A DNA stretch of 64,000 nucleotides from positions 1,891,006 through 1,955,005 of the forward strand of contig RPFO01000002.1 in NCBI GenBank assembly GCA_009746045.1, in the 5' to 3' direction. This DNA is from Mesostigma viride. Its lineage: Eukaryota; Streptophyta; Mesostigmatophyceae; Mesostigmatales; Mesostigmataceae. Under the pieces are notes generated by a model. The model saw nothing but the letters and a program-made list of their open reading frames with translations, was not told the origin of the DNA and searched no databases. This document shows, piece after piece, positions 1-11,069 of the stretch (within the stretch, counting starts at the first letter, position 1; each line of letters opens with the position of its first letter). A program made the position numbers and the translations under genes.

Positions 1-1408
1 TGCGTAGGTGCAGGCGCTGTAGAGGGGTGTTGGCAGGGAGGGGAAGCCTTCCCCTGGCCAAGCCATGGGACAGTTGTGCGGGACAACACCTGGGTGAGCG
101 TCATGAGGCGCGTGTGTCGGGGGGCGACTCCCTTGGCCCCGCTGGTGCTGGTGCGTTGGACAAGCAAAGGGTTGCTTGTTTCTGCTGTCAGCCGTTCTGG
201 GTTTGCTCGAGCGGCAACATCCCGTGTCCAGCAACTGTGGGAGGACACTAGCGTACCTGTCATTTTCAAGAAGGGCCACGGCCTAGTCCTTGCTGGACAC
301 CCCTTAATACCACTTATGTGTCATGTCATCAAAGATCCTTTGGCATGTAGATTACAAATTCCCTGTAGCCCTATTGTTTGGAAAGCTGGCCCCGTAAAGT
401 TTTTCGCAAGCCTATAGTATAGGGGGGGGGGACATCCCCCCCCATTTTCCTTCTTGAGCCCACACACTTTTTTGCCGTCCAGCGCCGTCCGTCACCAGTC
501 AAAGTGAAAAATGGCTGAGCGCACACCTTTGACAAACTGGGTCCGTCGGGGCGAAACGGAGTGCACGTTGGACGTGTGACACGTGGCATTTATACGCTAG
601 GGAGGTAGTAGGCACAGTCAGGACTTGTATCTGACGCCACCAAGATCACTCCTAGTTGCGCCACGTGTCCTTTAAATTATGACCGTGTAATTACCGTAGT
701 ACGTATATGTGCATTAGTACGTCCACCAGTACCTCACTCCAGGATGTAAGCCAAAGTGCTGGACCAATTCCTAGTCTCAGGGTGAGCGCGCACCTTTCCT
801 GAAAACCAGGCGCCAGGTGTGCTTGCCGAGCGCACTCCGGTTCTATTTTACTCGCGCCGTCCTCAAAAAGCCAACTTGAGCGCACACCTTTTCAATAATT
901 CTGGCGCCGGGGAGATTTTGGAGCTCGCTCCACGTCTGTCAGAGCCCCGTCGGACCAAACTTGGAGTGGACAGTTTTGCTGTGACGTCCCCCCCCATATA
1001 GTATATATACAAAAATATATAGTAGTATACGAATATATATATGTTAACTTAGATACATGAAAAGCTACGAATCAATGATTATCTATCATGAACTATGAAT
1101 ATATTCTCATATGTAAGTGTTGATATTCATTTTTATTACCCTGTGTATACGCGGCAATGTCACCTACATGTGACATTGGCCTTGTCACGCCTCGGTAGTG
1201 TAGCAGGTGGCCTTGCCCCTTGGGTGTCCTGTAGAAGCTGGTGGCCTTGCCCCTTGAGTGTCCTGTAGAAACCAGATATCTTCGTCTCGATAGTCCGTGG
1301 CATCACGGTCGCTGGTTGCTTCTCGCTTCTTCCTGGAATATCCTGCCTACGCCATCCTCATGCTGCTTATGTGATCCTCGTCCCTGCCACATGTGCGTGT
1401 TTGTGCAG
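1..1408. other. Sequence upstream of the first recognisable GPAT9 exon; no gene seen
   Basis: I could not find the N-terminal exons expected for GPAT9 here; they are probably outside the window or too diverged to see. Visible items are a G9/C9 stretch around 421-447, an AT-rich block at about 1001-1130, a short motif GAGCGCACACCTTT recurring near 518, 783 and 877 (the middle copy with one change), and a 34-bp tandem duplication at 1206-1273. Confidence 0.5.
1206..1273. repeat. 34-bp tandem duplication
   Basis: Two adjacent 34-bp copies beginning GGTGGCCTTGCCCCTTG, with a single G/A difference in the core. It lies about 135 bp upstream of the first recognised GPAT9 exon. Confidence 0.8.
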
Positions 1409-4400
1409 GTGTTTGTGGCAAACCACACGTCCATGATCGACTTCATTATCCTGGAGCAGGTTACGCCCTTCGCTGTCATCATGCAGATCCACAAGGGTTG
1501 GGTGGGTACGTGAGGTCATCCCGTGAGGAACGACGATTTCCGTGTGTTGTTCTTTGCTCGTATTGTCGCATTGCTGGCAGCACCTGTTTGGGGATTTGAG
1601 GCAAGTATTGCCAGGTTGCTAAGGTTGGCGCGTGTGTATGTCCTGCAACGACACTACTGCCGAAGCGTATCAAGGCATGCACCCCAGCTATACACAACGT
1701 GGACCACGAACGAATGGCTCTGTAAGGATGTTTCAATATATAGTATTCTATACGACCAGCGCGCTGCATTTTAGAAGCTATCGAATGGTAAATAGGGATG
1801 TTTAATGCGGATGCTGATGTAATGTTTTGTCCCCCACCTTTTTGTGCCCTTGGCCGTTCTCGCTTTCCTTGGTAAGGCGCCGTGCCTCCATATGCCTCTG
1901 CATGGCCAGGTCCACCAGTAGGCAGACCTGGAAAGGGTCAGAGCATGCTGCACAGCCTCTGACTTTGCCATGTGCCCACAATGCCCTGCCCTGTCCTACC
2001 GGCCATGCTCCCCCGCTTCTGTCCCTGCACGTCCCTGGCAGGCTTCACCCAGAAGCACATCCTGAGCTGCCTGGGCTGCATCTGGTTCAACCGCACTGAA
2101 TACAAGGACCGGAAGGCCGTCTCCCAAAAGTGAGCCCCCAAAAAACTTTTGTTCGGGTGCGGTGATGGGAACAGATGTTGGTTCATGCTACCATGACCTC
2201 ACGAGCATGGTTGCGCGGGCCAACGCCACCTGCCGCACGCTAGCATGCATGTCTGGTGGCCTTTTACTGGCCCCGACCGCACGAGCATGGTTGCACCTTG
2301 CTGTTCACGGGATGGGTTGGCCACCGCCTTGTCAGGTGGATGGTCGAGGCACCTGCATAGAAGCCCTTGTGGGCACGCGGGTGGTGCCTACGCAGCCCAT
2401 GGATGGTTTCTGGCGCCTGCCACGGGCCCGTGGGTGCTGGTGCCGGGCTGCTGCCACGCCCATGAGCACCTCTAATAATCTTGGCAATTCACCTCTAATA
2501 ACCTGGGCAACAACTATCAGGGGAAAGCCATGTCTCCTGTCCAGTAACTGCACACCATCCAACGGCCACGGCATCATACCACGTGCAGCGATAGGTTTCA
2601 AAGGCATGGGCGTATGGCGAGCTTCATGGTACTTGTCATGGTTGGCGACTTGCGGTGCCCTACCAAGTGGCTGACATCCGAGCCCTCATCTTTCTCACCT
2701 GCCACGTGGCGGCTCGCGATGCAATGTCGCGCGCACTTTTCATGCACAAAACAGCTAACTGACTACTATTAAATAATAAATGCGCACTACATAACTATCT
2801 AGTAGTAAATAATGGTCATAACATAACTAAGTAATAATGCTTTCAACATAAATGACTAACTGAATCATGCACCACAACAACTACACCCAGGCTCAAGGAG
2901 CACATCGCGGACCCCAACAGCAACCCGCTGCTCATCTTCCCCGAGGGCACCTGCGTCAACAACGAGTACTGCGTCATGTTCAAGAAGGTGCGCCCGCACT
3001 CCCTTGTGCCCAGCCAGTACTTATTGTCAAACAACGAGTACTGCGTCATGTTCAAGTAGGTGCGCAAGGACTGTGGAAAGTGAAATGTGAAGTGTGTTCC
3101 CAAAACGCTTCTAGTGGGGTGGAGTGGGGTCCCGCGTGCCGTATCGATCATCCACAAAGAGTAGTGCGTTGAATAGGTGCGCTCGCCGTGTTCAATGTCT
3201 CGTGTTTAGTGCGGTGTGGGCCGCACCAGGCGCCGCGGTCACGGACACGCCAGCAGTGGAAGGTGGGTTGGTACGCCTTGTACAGCTTGTGGGGCGCGGG
3301 GCTCATTGGAGTGTCACGGTGGTTGAAAGCTTTGCGTGTCATCAACCCCTGTGCCATCATGGCAGGACAGCCACGCGCACATAGTTCACATAAGAGGCTT
3401 GGCTAATGCTCTGACGACTTTTGTTGCCCATACCTAACTTGGCGGAGTATGGCCACCCGCGCACACCCACACCGCTGCGCCTGCCTACACCTCTGCCCCT
3501 CCCCCCCCCCCCGCCCCCCTGCCAGGGTGTGTTTGAGCTGGGCGCGGCGGTGTGCCCCATCGCCATCAAGTACAACAAGATCTTCGTCGACGCCTTCTGG
3601 AACAGCCGCAAGTGAGCGCCGCGCGACACCTGTCGCAAGCGTCGCATGACAGCTGTCGCACCTGGAATGCCCGGTTGCCGTCCACCTGTTGCGCCCTTTC
3701 TGTGGCCCCGTTGTTGCTGGCCCATCCGTTGTCTGCCACCTGTCACCCATGGCCACCGCGCCAGCCGTCTGCTATCCCTCAGATTGTGGAAACGTTCGGT
3801 GGGGGTCAGATTGTGGAAACGTTCGGTGGGGGGTAGGTCGTGACATGTTGCCGTGTTGCACGTATCGTCATCCGCGCATCTGGTGTCTGGCCCATGAGCG
3901 CTGATGCCGGACATGAGATCGCGGCGCCTGCATCCGACCGTGAACATGGGCCGCCTGCGTGATGGCAGCTGTCGGAGGTGCTCAGAGCCCAGGGTGGGAG
4001 CACTGATTATCATCATTTATTACTTTATTAATTTCCCTACCGCGACTACTTACTGCCTGTATACCTGTTTGGGGTGCATGCAAGGCATCGCCATACTTTG
4101 GTGTTGCTTGTACCGTAAGGTGCATGGCCAGGCTTTAGCTACCAAAACTAGAACTGGTCATAGCGACCAATCCATGGACCCTTTTTGACCACCTGCAGAC
4201 GTGGTCGTGGGGGGGGGGTGCAGGGCAAGGCGTGCGCTGGTGACAGGTAGACCGACGTGGCTAGGCATTACAGGTGCTGGGTGAATTTATAAGTGAATGA
4301 GACACCTTACAGGGCACTTTGTGTGTGTGTGTGTGTATGAAACCCTTCATCGGCCACCTGCCACACACACGGCCACCTGCCAGATGCACGGCCTGTGGCC

Positions 4401-7400
4401 ACCCAATCCTTTTGCCCTGGGGGGCTGGAGCTTTTCATTCATGGTGACTGTGCAGCATCTGTCCTGCTTGCTGTTTGTTAACGGATGGTGGACCCCTGCC
4501 TTTGCCCTGCCCTGCCCGTGCCCTGCTCTGCCCCACCTCGGCCCTTCCCGTGCGCAGGCAGTCGTTCACCCACCACCTGCTGCGGCTGATGACGTCGTGG
4601 GCGGTCGTGTGCGACGTCTGGTACCTGGAGCCCCAGACGCAGCAGGAGGGGGAGACCCCCGAGGACTTTGCCGACAGGTGCGCGCTTAGGGTCGGGTGTA
4701 ATTACCGAGTTAGGTATAATGGCTGCGTTAGAAAGACCGAGTCATCGTGGATGCTTACCACCAGTTTATTTTTTGTCTTTTACCTTGCACTTTGTTGAGT
4801 ATGCTTGTAAGGCATCCGCTGCCTGTTATTAAGAGCACAGCTTGCTGTGCCGTCTGTGGCTCATATCGATTTGTTATGTAGTGTCCGTCCATGGCTATTA
4901 TAGATATATTGTCGCAGGTTTACCACCTTGTTTTAGCACACATGGGACATTGGTTTCCGCAGCACTGGGACATTGGTTTCCCCTCACTCCCCTGCGGATG
5001 CCTTCATGCCCCGTGGATGTGCATCCGCCAACCTGACGCGTGCCCGCACACGTGTGGTGTGTCCTGCGGCTGGCCCCACCCTGCAGGGTCAAGCGGGTCA
5101 TCGCGCAGAAGGCGGGCATCAAGCCAGTGCCGTGGGACGGGTACCTCAAGTACTACCGGCCGAGCGAGAAGCTCACCGAGAAGAGGTGATCCATCATAGA
5201 TAGAGAAGGGGGAGAAGAGGTGATCCATCATAGATAGATAAGGGGGAGAAGAGGTGATCCATCATAGATAGATAAGGGGGAGAAGAGGTGATCCATCATA
5301 GATAGATACGGGGGAGAAGAGGTGATCCATCAGAGATAGAGAAGGGGGAGAAGAGGTGATCCATCATAGATAGATAAGGGGGAGAAGAGGTGATCCATCA
5401 TAGATAGATAAGGGGGAGAAGAGGTGATCCATCATAGATAGATAAGGGGGAGAAGAGGTGATCCATCATAGATAGATAAGGGAGAGAAGAGGTGATCCAT
5501 CATAGATAGATAAGGGGGAGAAGAGGTGATCCATCATAGATAGATAAGGGGGAGAAGAGGTGATCCATCAGAGATAGATAAGGGGGAGAAGAGGTGATCC
5601 TTCATAGATAGATAAGGGGGAGAAGAGGTGATCCATCATAGATAGATAAGGGGGAGAAGAGGTGATCCATCATAGATAGATAAGGGGGAGAAGAGGTGAT
5701 CCATCATAGATAGATAAGGGGGAGAAGAGGTGATCCATCATAGATAGATAAGGGGGAGAAGAGGTGATCCATCAGAGATAGATAGGGGGAGAAGAGGTGA
5801 TCCATCATAGATAGATAAGGGGGAGAAGAGGTGATCCATCAGAGATAGATAAGGGGGAGAAGAGGTGAGATGCATGTGGTAGTTGAGGGAGAAGAGGTGA
5901 GTTTGTGTAAGTACCGTGCTTGGGTAGACAGTGGGAGAAAGGGTGAGCCGCACACAGTATTGGGACAAGGTGTGAGCCGCGTGTGAGGAGGGGAAGGGAA
6001 ACCGGAGAAGAAGTGAGCCGTGTGTGACATTGGAAGCCTCTACCGCGCAAACTGTTGTGGCGATGCAAAGTGCGTGTCTGGTGGGGCCTTCAGCGCGCAG
6101 GTTGCCACAGCTAGGTAGCATCATGTCTGTCGGCATGTCAGCATGTCTACACGAGCAGCTTACCCACATTGCTGGCTGCCGTGTGCTGTTGCGAGCTGAC
6201 CTCCACTACGCCCTGATTCCCCCTCCCCCCTTCTCACCCCCCTGCTGTATCCTGTATTCTCGGTTCTCACTCCCGCGCAACTTTTCTCCTAACGCTGCCT
6301 ATCTTTCATTTCTATGTTGCGTTCTCCCAAACTTTGCCGCCGTCACCAGGCAGAAGAAGTTCTCCGACTTCCTTCAGGAGCAGGTGCTGGTGGACCTGCC
6401 AGGTAGGCGTGTGCCGATCGTCGCCAGCTGGCTGTTTATGCATGCCTTTTCCCTCTCCGTGCATGCATGCATTCATGCATCACGGTGCTCCTTTGGTGGT
6501 CCTGAAAAGGTTGCCGGGGTTCATGGTTATGAAGGGATGTCGTGAGGGCACATATGGTACCAGCTGCAATCAGGCCGTTGAGCTTTGCTCTGTTCTTGTT
6601 CGGTTCAGGTATCATACTTGGGAGTCACGGCACTTCACATAAGCATATGCGCATGCATCGGTTGCGATGTCATGTTCCGCTATTAATTCTGTTGAGCCAC
6701 TTGCCAATGTGGCTTAGGGGGAGGGCAGAGAGGTACCAACCTTTCTGCTCAAGTGCCAGCCCCAGTCATTGGTCCAAGCTTCTTGGATGTCCGTAGGGCC
6801 GGTGACTGGCGACGTAAGACTGCCTTCTTATGATTGGGTGACAACAATTTTTTGCGTCCTCCAAAGGATCTCAGTTTTTTCTTGCCCAAAGCCAGGACTC
6901 GCGGGCCCTGGTTCAGAGAATGAAATGCTTGTCCCTGAGCCCTTGGTGGCAGCGTGTGCTGCAAGCCGCCGGTTGTGCGCACATCGCTGCTCGTTGTCGT
7001 TGGTAGCAGGACCAACTGCGTGGCCTTTGCCTGCGCGCATGCCAGGACGCAGGTAGTGGCATGAGCAACCAGTGGCGTGTAGACAGGTGGCTTATAGGCA
7101 GTATCTTTCGAATTTTCCAAACAGGCAACAACCCAGATTACCATGTGTTCAACCAACCAACCAATCAATGAACCCGTCCGCCGGCCCGCCCGCCCGCCCG
7201 CCCACCCACCCACCCACCCACCCACCCACCCACCCACCCACCCACCCACCCACCCACCCACCCACCCACCCACCCACCCACCCACCCACCCACCCACCCA
7301 CCCACCCACCCACCCACCCACCCACCCACCCACCCACCCACCCACCAACCCATCCACCCACCCACCCACCCACCGCCCGACCGATGAAGTGACCAACCCC

Positions 7401-7818
7401 CCCCCAAAAAAAGCACAACCAAGCATCCCCTTAGCCATTGAACCTTCCAGTTAACAAGGTTACCCCCCAGCAGCTTAACAGTGTGCTAACACTTCTGCTT
7501 TGTTAACATTTTCCCCTGGCCGATTAGTGGGGCCACGTGCCTGGCCAGTGGTTTCTGTCTTGTACCTATAGGTAAGTGGTGGAAACGGTCGATGTCTGTG
7601 TGACACGGTCTGGGTGGCATGTTAACGATGCTGCATGTGCATTCCACACGCGTACGTGTGCAGACCCGGACGACTCACAGCCCCAGCGGTCTCGCAAGTC
7701 ACGCCTGGGGGCTAACCCCCCGGGTGACGGCTCAGTTGGGGAGGACACCAGTGAGGAAGGCAGCCAGGGTCATGACGCGGATGGTGCGGGCGGCAGTGTG
7801 CGCCGCCGCAATGTTTGA
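1409..7818 (+). CDS. GPAT9: Glycerol-3-phosphate acyltransferase, GPAT9 type (5' partial, 8 exons)
   Basis: ER membrane enzyme that acylates sn-glycerol-3-phosphate to lysophosphatidate, the first step of glycerolipid and triacylglycerol synthesis. Exons: 1409-1505, 2042-2129, 2891-2987, 3526-3611, 4558-4677, 5087-5185, 6350-6402, 7664-7818 (TGA). All are GT-AG, and together they give 264 codons plus stop in one frame. Acyltransferase blocks appear in order: NHTSMID (block I), GCIWFNR (II), FPEGTCVNN (III), VCPIAIKYN (IV), followed by plant-GPAT9-like segments such as SWAVVCDVWYLEPQT and PWDGYLKYYRPS. The last two exons form a hydrophilic Ser/Glu/Arg-rich tail ending VRRRNV. The N-terminal membrane exons are missing, so 1409 is an exon start and not the gene start. 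Introns hold an exon-end duplication (3026), a 34-bp minisatellite starting at the exon 6 donor, and a (CCCA)n tract. A TGTAA hexamer-type signal lies at 7966, weak evidence for the 3' end. Family assignment is firm; exons 7-8 are less conserved. Confidence 0.9.
3026..3066 (+). repeat. Duplicated 3' end of GPAT9 exon 3 inside intron 3
   Basis: The last about 30 bp of exon 3 plus its splice donor (2956-2993) recur 72 bp downstream. In the copy one base change turns the final Lys codon into TAG, just before a preserved GTGCGC donor-like sequence. It is a decayed exon-end duplication that could act as a decoy donor. Confidence 0.8.
5181..5875 (+). repeat. 34-bp minisatellite seeded at the GPAT9 exon 6 splice donor
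   Basis: About 20 head-to-tail 34-bp units. Each unit starts with AAGAGGTGATCC, which is exactly the last five exon bases plus the GT donor of exon 6. The first unit therefore overlaps the coding exon and the rest lie in intron 6. Units vary slightly (TAGATAA/TAGAGAA, CATCATAG/CATCAGAG). More decayed copies of the donor-like core occur at about 5886, 5933 and 6005. Confidence 0.95.
7187..7373. repeat. (CCCA)n microsatellite, G-quadruplex-prone
   Basis: About 45 tandem CCCA units in GPAT9 intron 7, preceded by a short CCCG run. The minus strand is an uninterrupted series of GGG runs. Reading frames across it give Pro/Thr/His or Val/Gly repeats and are not genes. Confidence 0.95.
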
Positions 7819-8600
7819 GCCGCTGCTGTGGGACCGTCTTGGGGTGGGTGCCCGGTGTGATTGTGGTCGTCTCATGGATACCACAGCAGCTATAAATGGT
7901 ACGCGTTGCTACGACTGCAGAGCTATTTGCAGGCGTTGCTGTGGCAACAGCTCGGTTTATCATCATGTAAAGCATGCCACTGCGGTTGTATAGCAGCAGC
8001 CAAGTCTCATGGGTGCATTACGTTGTACCTGAGTAAGCCCATGCAGGGTGCTGATGCAAGTTTTCCTAATCATAATGGCTGTCGTGATGGCTACCAAAGC
8101 TGCATGTAAAGAGATTCTTCATGGATGGAGCGGGTGACTCTTTACTGTTTCGGAGGAAGGCGCCAAGAGGGCAATGTACTGGCATGCATGCGCAAGGGTC
8201 CTTTGCTACGTGCAGGAAATCCACAGCTCGATTGCTAGTTTGAAGCCTGCGCATCTGTTATGGCAAAGGACATGGCGCTCGGTGACCACCTCCATAGCCC
8301 GCTTTGTTTTTGGGCTTGCAAGCGCTCGTGAGAGTTGCCTCGTGACCCTCCAACAAAGGGACAGAACGATTTGTTTGCCACTGACCACTCATGATCGTGG
8401 ATCTCCAATGTAAGCCCCAAAACACAAATGTGTCTGCCATGCAATCGTCATCCAAGCTACCTTGGCGCGGAGACACTGTGCCCACAATGCGGTTGTGTGT
8501 CGGCTTTATCACTTGTGCTGGTGTTTCAGTAATTAATTGCATGATTTTTACCGCTGCTTCTAACTCAGTTTGTGTTGTTAGCATAGTACTCGAACATGCG
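7819..8600. other. GPAT9 3' flank, no gene seen
   Basis: Holds the presumed GPAT9 3' UTR (TGTAA at 7966-7970 and again near 8104). I see no conserved coding segment or structured element. Confidence 0.4.
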
Positions 8601-8678
8601 GACAAGATAACGGCAGGCTCCAGCTACCATGGTCCGGATTCTCCCGATTTCTGGCCTGCGCTGGTTGTCTCCTTGATG
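8601..8678 (+). repeat. Short dispersed retro-insert, family D (longest form)
   Basis: A sequence of about 77 bp running from ACAAGATAACGGCAGG to GGTTGTCTCCTTGAT. Related copies occur at about 21517-21592 (-), 31918-32002 (+), 46118-46196 (-), and as much shorter pieces at 8895, 9126 and 48574. Copies differ in 5' length but share the same 3' end, as expected for 5'-truncated retro-insertions. Confidence 0.7.
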
Positions 8679-8730
8679 GTACTCCGTGACATGTGCCCCT
8701 GAGCATTAAATTTTAAAAATAAATTTTAAC

Positions 8731-9021
8731 ATGACTCCTTTAGCTCTGGATCGCGTGCCCCCAGCATTAATTGCTGCTATTCGCCGGCTGTATGAGGGTT
8801 CACCGGCAGTAGTGCGGAATTATAAGGCACCACCCCACCATTTCCCCTTCCGGCACCACGGGGTGTGGCAAGGTTGTGTCCTGTCCCCATATCTCAAGGA
8901 GACAACCAGCGCAGGCCAGAAAGCGCAGTCCCCATATCTGTTCATTATTGTCGTGGATCACGTCATGCGCCAGGCATGTGCGCGCTTTACCACCGCTCTG
9001 AAAGGGTTCGAGCCTGGCTAG
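8731..9021 (+). pseudogene. Reverse transcriptase fragment (non-LTR, L1-like ORF2)
   Basis: Reads as the RT core around the segment preceding YADD: IAAIRRLYEG, VWQGCVLSPYL, then SPYLFIIVVDHVMRQA. The same residues occur in the better preserved copies at 25.6 and 29.9 kb. It is cut by a 33-bp family D insert (8895-8927) with a 12-bp target duplication, and it ends before the catalytic YADD. A dead fragment. Confidence 0.75.
8883..8939 (-). mobile_element. 33-bp family D insert with 12-bp target duplication
   Basis: The sequence GTCCCCATATCT occurs at 8883-8894 and 8928-8939 and flanks a 33-bp piece that is the 3' end of family D in reverse orientation. The host RT reading frame is contiguous if the insert and one duplicate are removed. 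Confidence 0.85.
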
Positions 9022-9113
9022 GACACTTCTAGCCATACGTACCCTAGGTTGTCTCCTTGATACCATGTGCCACATCGACCATGTGCCAGGCAGGGCCCCT
9101 ATAACAGAGGCAT

Positions 9114-9160
9114 ACCTATGAAGTGCCTGCGCTGGTTGTCTCCTTGATACCTATGAAGTG
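9114..9160 (+). mobile_element. 23-bp family D insert with 12-bp target duplication
   Basis: ACCTATGAAGTG at 9114-9125 and again at 9149-9160 flanks a 23-bp insert ending GGTTGTCTCCTTGAT, the same 3' end as other family D copies. Another 3'-end-like piece lies at about 9049-9062. Confidence 0.85.
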
Positions 9161-9740
9161 AGACGTAACTATGCCTGGACGCATGACGATCCAACGCTTT
9201 GTATTGTTGAGCCAACCAATAGCCAACAGATATCCGCCAGCCTACAGCTATTTGTGTAGCTATGTGCCTCGCTTAGCTCTGCCTGTTGCTCGCAGCACTG
9301 TAGGAATGCAATTCTCACACAGGTCTGCATATCGCATCCGCAGGGGATGCCAGATCGTTACGACAGGTCAGATCGTGCCCCCTGTGTCATACCTGTGGTG
9401 CTGGATGAGGGATGGAGGGTACCCTGCAACAAACCCGCCGTGCCCAATCAGGGTTTAAAGGCACTCTGGTGCGCACCATGACTCCCGGCGCAACGGGCGC
9501 ACGAATTTATTATTAACTACCAAGTTACACCATCGATCATCAGTAGGTTGGCTGCTACGCGGCTGCCAACCCCACCTGGATTGCATGAGTAATGCTCCGC
9601 GGCTTACCAACGTGATTGCGCAACTAAGTATTTAACTAAGTAATTAATCCAGATTGGTGCATGTTTAGCAAGCTTAGACGGCAAATTATGCAAAGAAAAT
9701 TGCTTCATGTATTATGTTTAGTAATCGCCATTGGCTGGCG
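9161..9740. other. No gene seen
   Basis: Mixed sequence without conserved coding segments, between two pieces of dead retroelement; probably decayed insertions. Confidence 0.35.
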
Positions 9741-10603
9741 ACGCACCAGGGCATGCCTCGCATTTCGGACGAGATTACACAGCGTAGGATAGCATTCGTA
9801 GGATATCTTGCTCGCACCAGCCAGGTAGACACCGCCCTCGGTCTGGCCGGCCCCCAGCGGCTTGGCCAGCCAGGGCGGCATATCCTGCATGACCTGGCCT
9901 GGCCCCAAGGACATTCCTAAGAAGGTAGGCAAACATATGTCATGACCTACCCACAGCAGTTGCTGGCTGACCTAGTGGTCCCAGCTCAGTTTGAACATCG
10001 CATTCACTCCCTCTCTCTTGCTTGGACTGCTATGCATGCAGGACAACAAGAGGTGGCTCACCATTGACTTCCACCTTTGTCCAGGCTCATACGCCCACCC
10101 GTGTGGGCAAGCCCCCTCCCCCCAAGCGGAAGGGGCGCTTTGCTGAGTAGAGTAGGTAGGGATTTCTAGAGTAGATTAGCTTAGAGTTTGATTAGTACGG
10201 TTCCGCAGCTTTGTCCCCCCTTCATCCATCCACGGGATTATGTGCTCCATGATCTCCCAACAGCGACATGTTATAATTTAATTTAATTTCATTTAATGTA
10301 GTGGCGACGCAATCTCCCTATCGTATGGGTATATGATTTGGAACAAGATGATGAACAAGGCCAAGTGGGCCCAGGTCATAGAGGATAACGAATCCCCTCC
10401 AGTGGGGAAGTGCCCGCATGCGCGAACATTCGGGAAGCACGCCAGACAGGTCCCCGGCCTAGGGTAGAGAGCTTAGACTAGAGTTGGCTTGATGTTGTAG
10501 ACAGATTAGACAGGTAGGATTGTTTGCATCCATCCATCCATCGGGGTTAATGCTCCGTGACTCCCCAACGGGAGCACAAGTCCAATTAATTAATTAAGTA
10601 ATT
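9741..10603 (+). pseudogene. C-terminal and 3' end of a non-LTR retrotransposon, family B
   Basis: Three colinear pieces match the copy at 47.1-47.7 kb. About 9780-9917 reads VGYLARTSQVDT (the C-terminal domain after RT). About 10335-10466 reads KMMNKAKWAQVIEDNE. The 3' end at 10467-10603 carries CATCCATCCATCGGGG, a CTCCC-CAAC-GGGAG hairpin and an AATT tail. Frames are broken. Confidence 0.75.
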
Positions 10604-11069
10604 ATGGGTATATATACATGTTCACGACAATGCATGTATGTCCTACAAGCATTGCAATGCCTCTAACAACCTGAAAAAAATAGGCCAGCAGCATTGGCTA
10701 ATCCAGAAAAAGCGGCCAAAGCCTGACTAATGTTTCAGGGCACCATAAAGGTCCCCTTGCCACCATATCCAGTGGGAAAATGTACATAAGAGGCATCTTT
10801 CAAATGCCAGAATGGGACGTAATCCAGGTCTGAGGACTGCAACCGTCCGTACAACAACGGCCGAGTCCCATGTTGTTCCTCACGCCGAGTTGAGAGCCTT
10901 AGCTGATAACCCGGCGCTTTGCACGAACTTAATCTCCACGTTTCCCGCAAGAGGACTTTTGTAGCGTCATCGCAGGCGCATACAGGAATTTTGACAAGGG
11001 ACGCTCCGCGCTCCGCATGCCCCTGCGTATCCCGCACAGAATTTCCTCATAGAACTGCGACCGACATTT
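10604..11069. other. Spacer and probable 3' UTR of the minus-strand gene at 11070
   Basis: A 100-codon minus-strand open frame (10735-11037) lies here. It has no recognisable motif, and its position just after the stop of the neighbouring gene fits a 3' UTR better than a gene. I do not annotate it as coding. Confidence 0.4.

Noticed and set aside
5004-6068. CRISPR-like regular array with 34-bp period
   Set aside because: No repeat/spacer alternation: units are contiguous and near-identical, in a eukaryotic intron. A minisatellite.
7072-7454. Pro/Thr/His-rich or Val/Gly/Trp-rich 'proteins'
   Set aside because: Translation of the (CCCA)n microsatellite inside GPAT9 intron 7.
10735-11037. 100-codon minus-strand open frame
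   Set aside because: Adjacent to the stop of the 11070-11583 gene in a likely 3' UTR; no conserved pattern.
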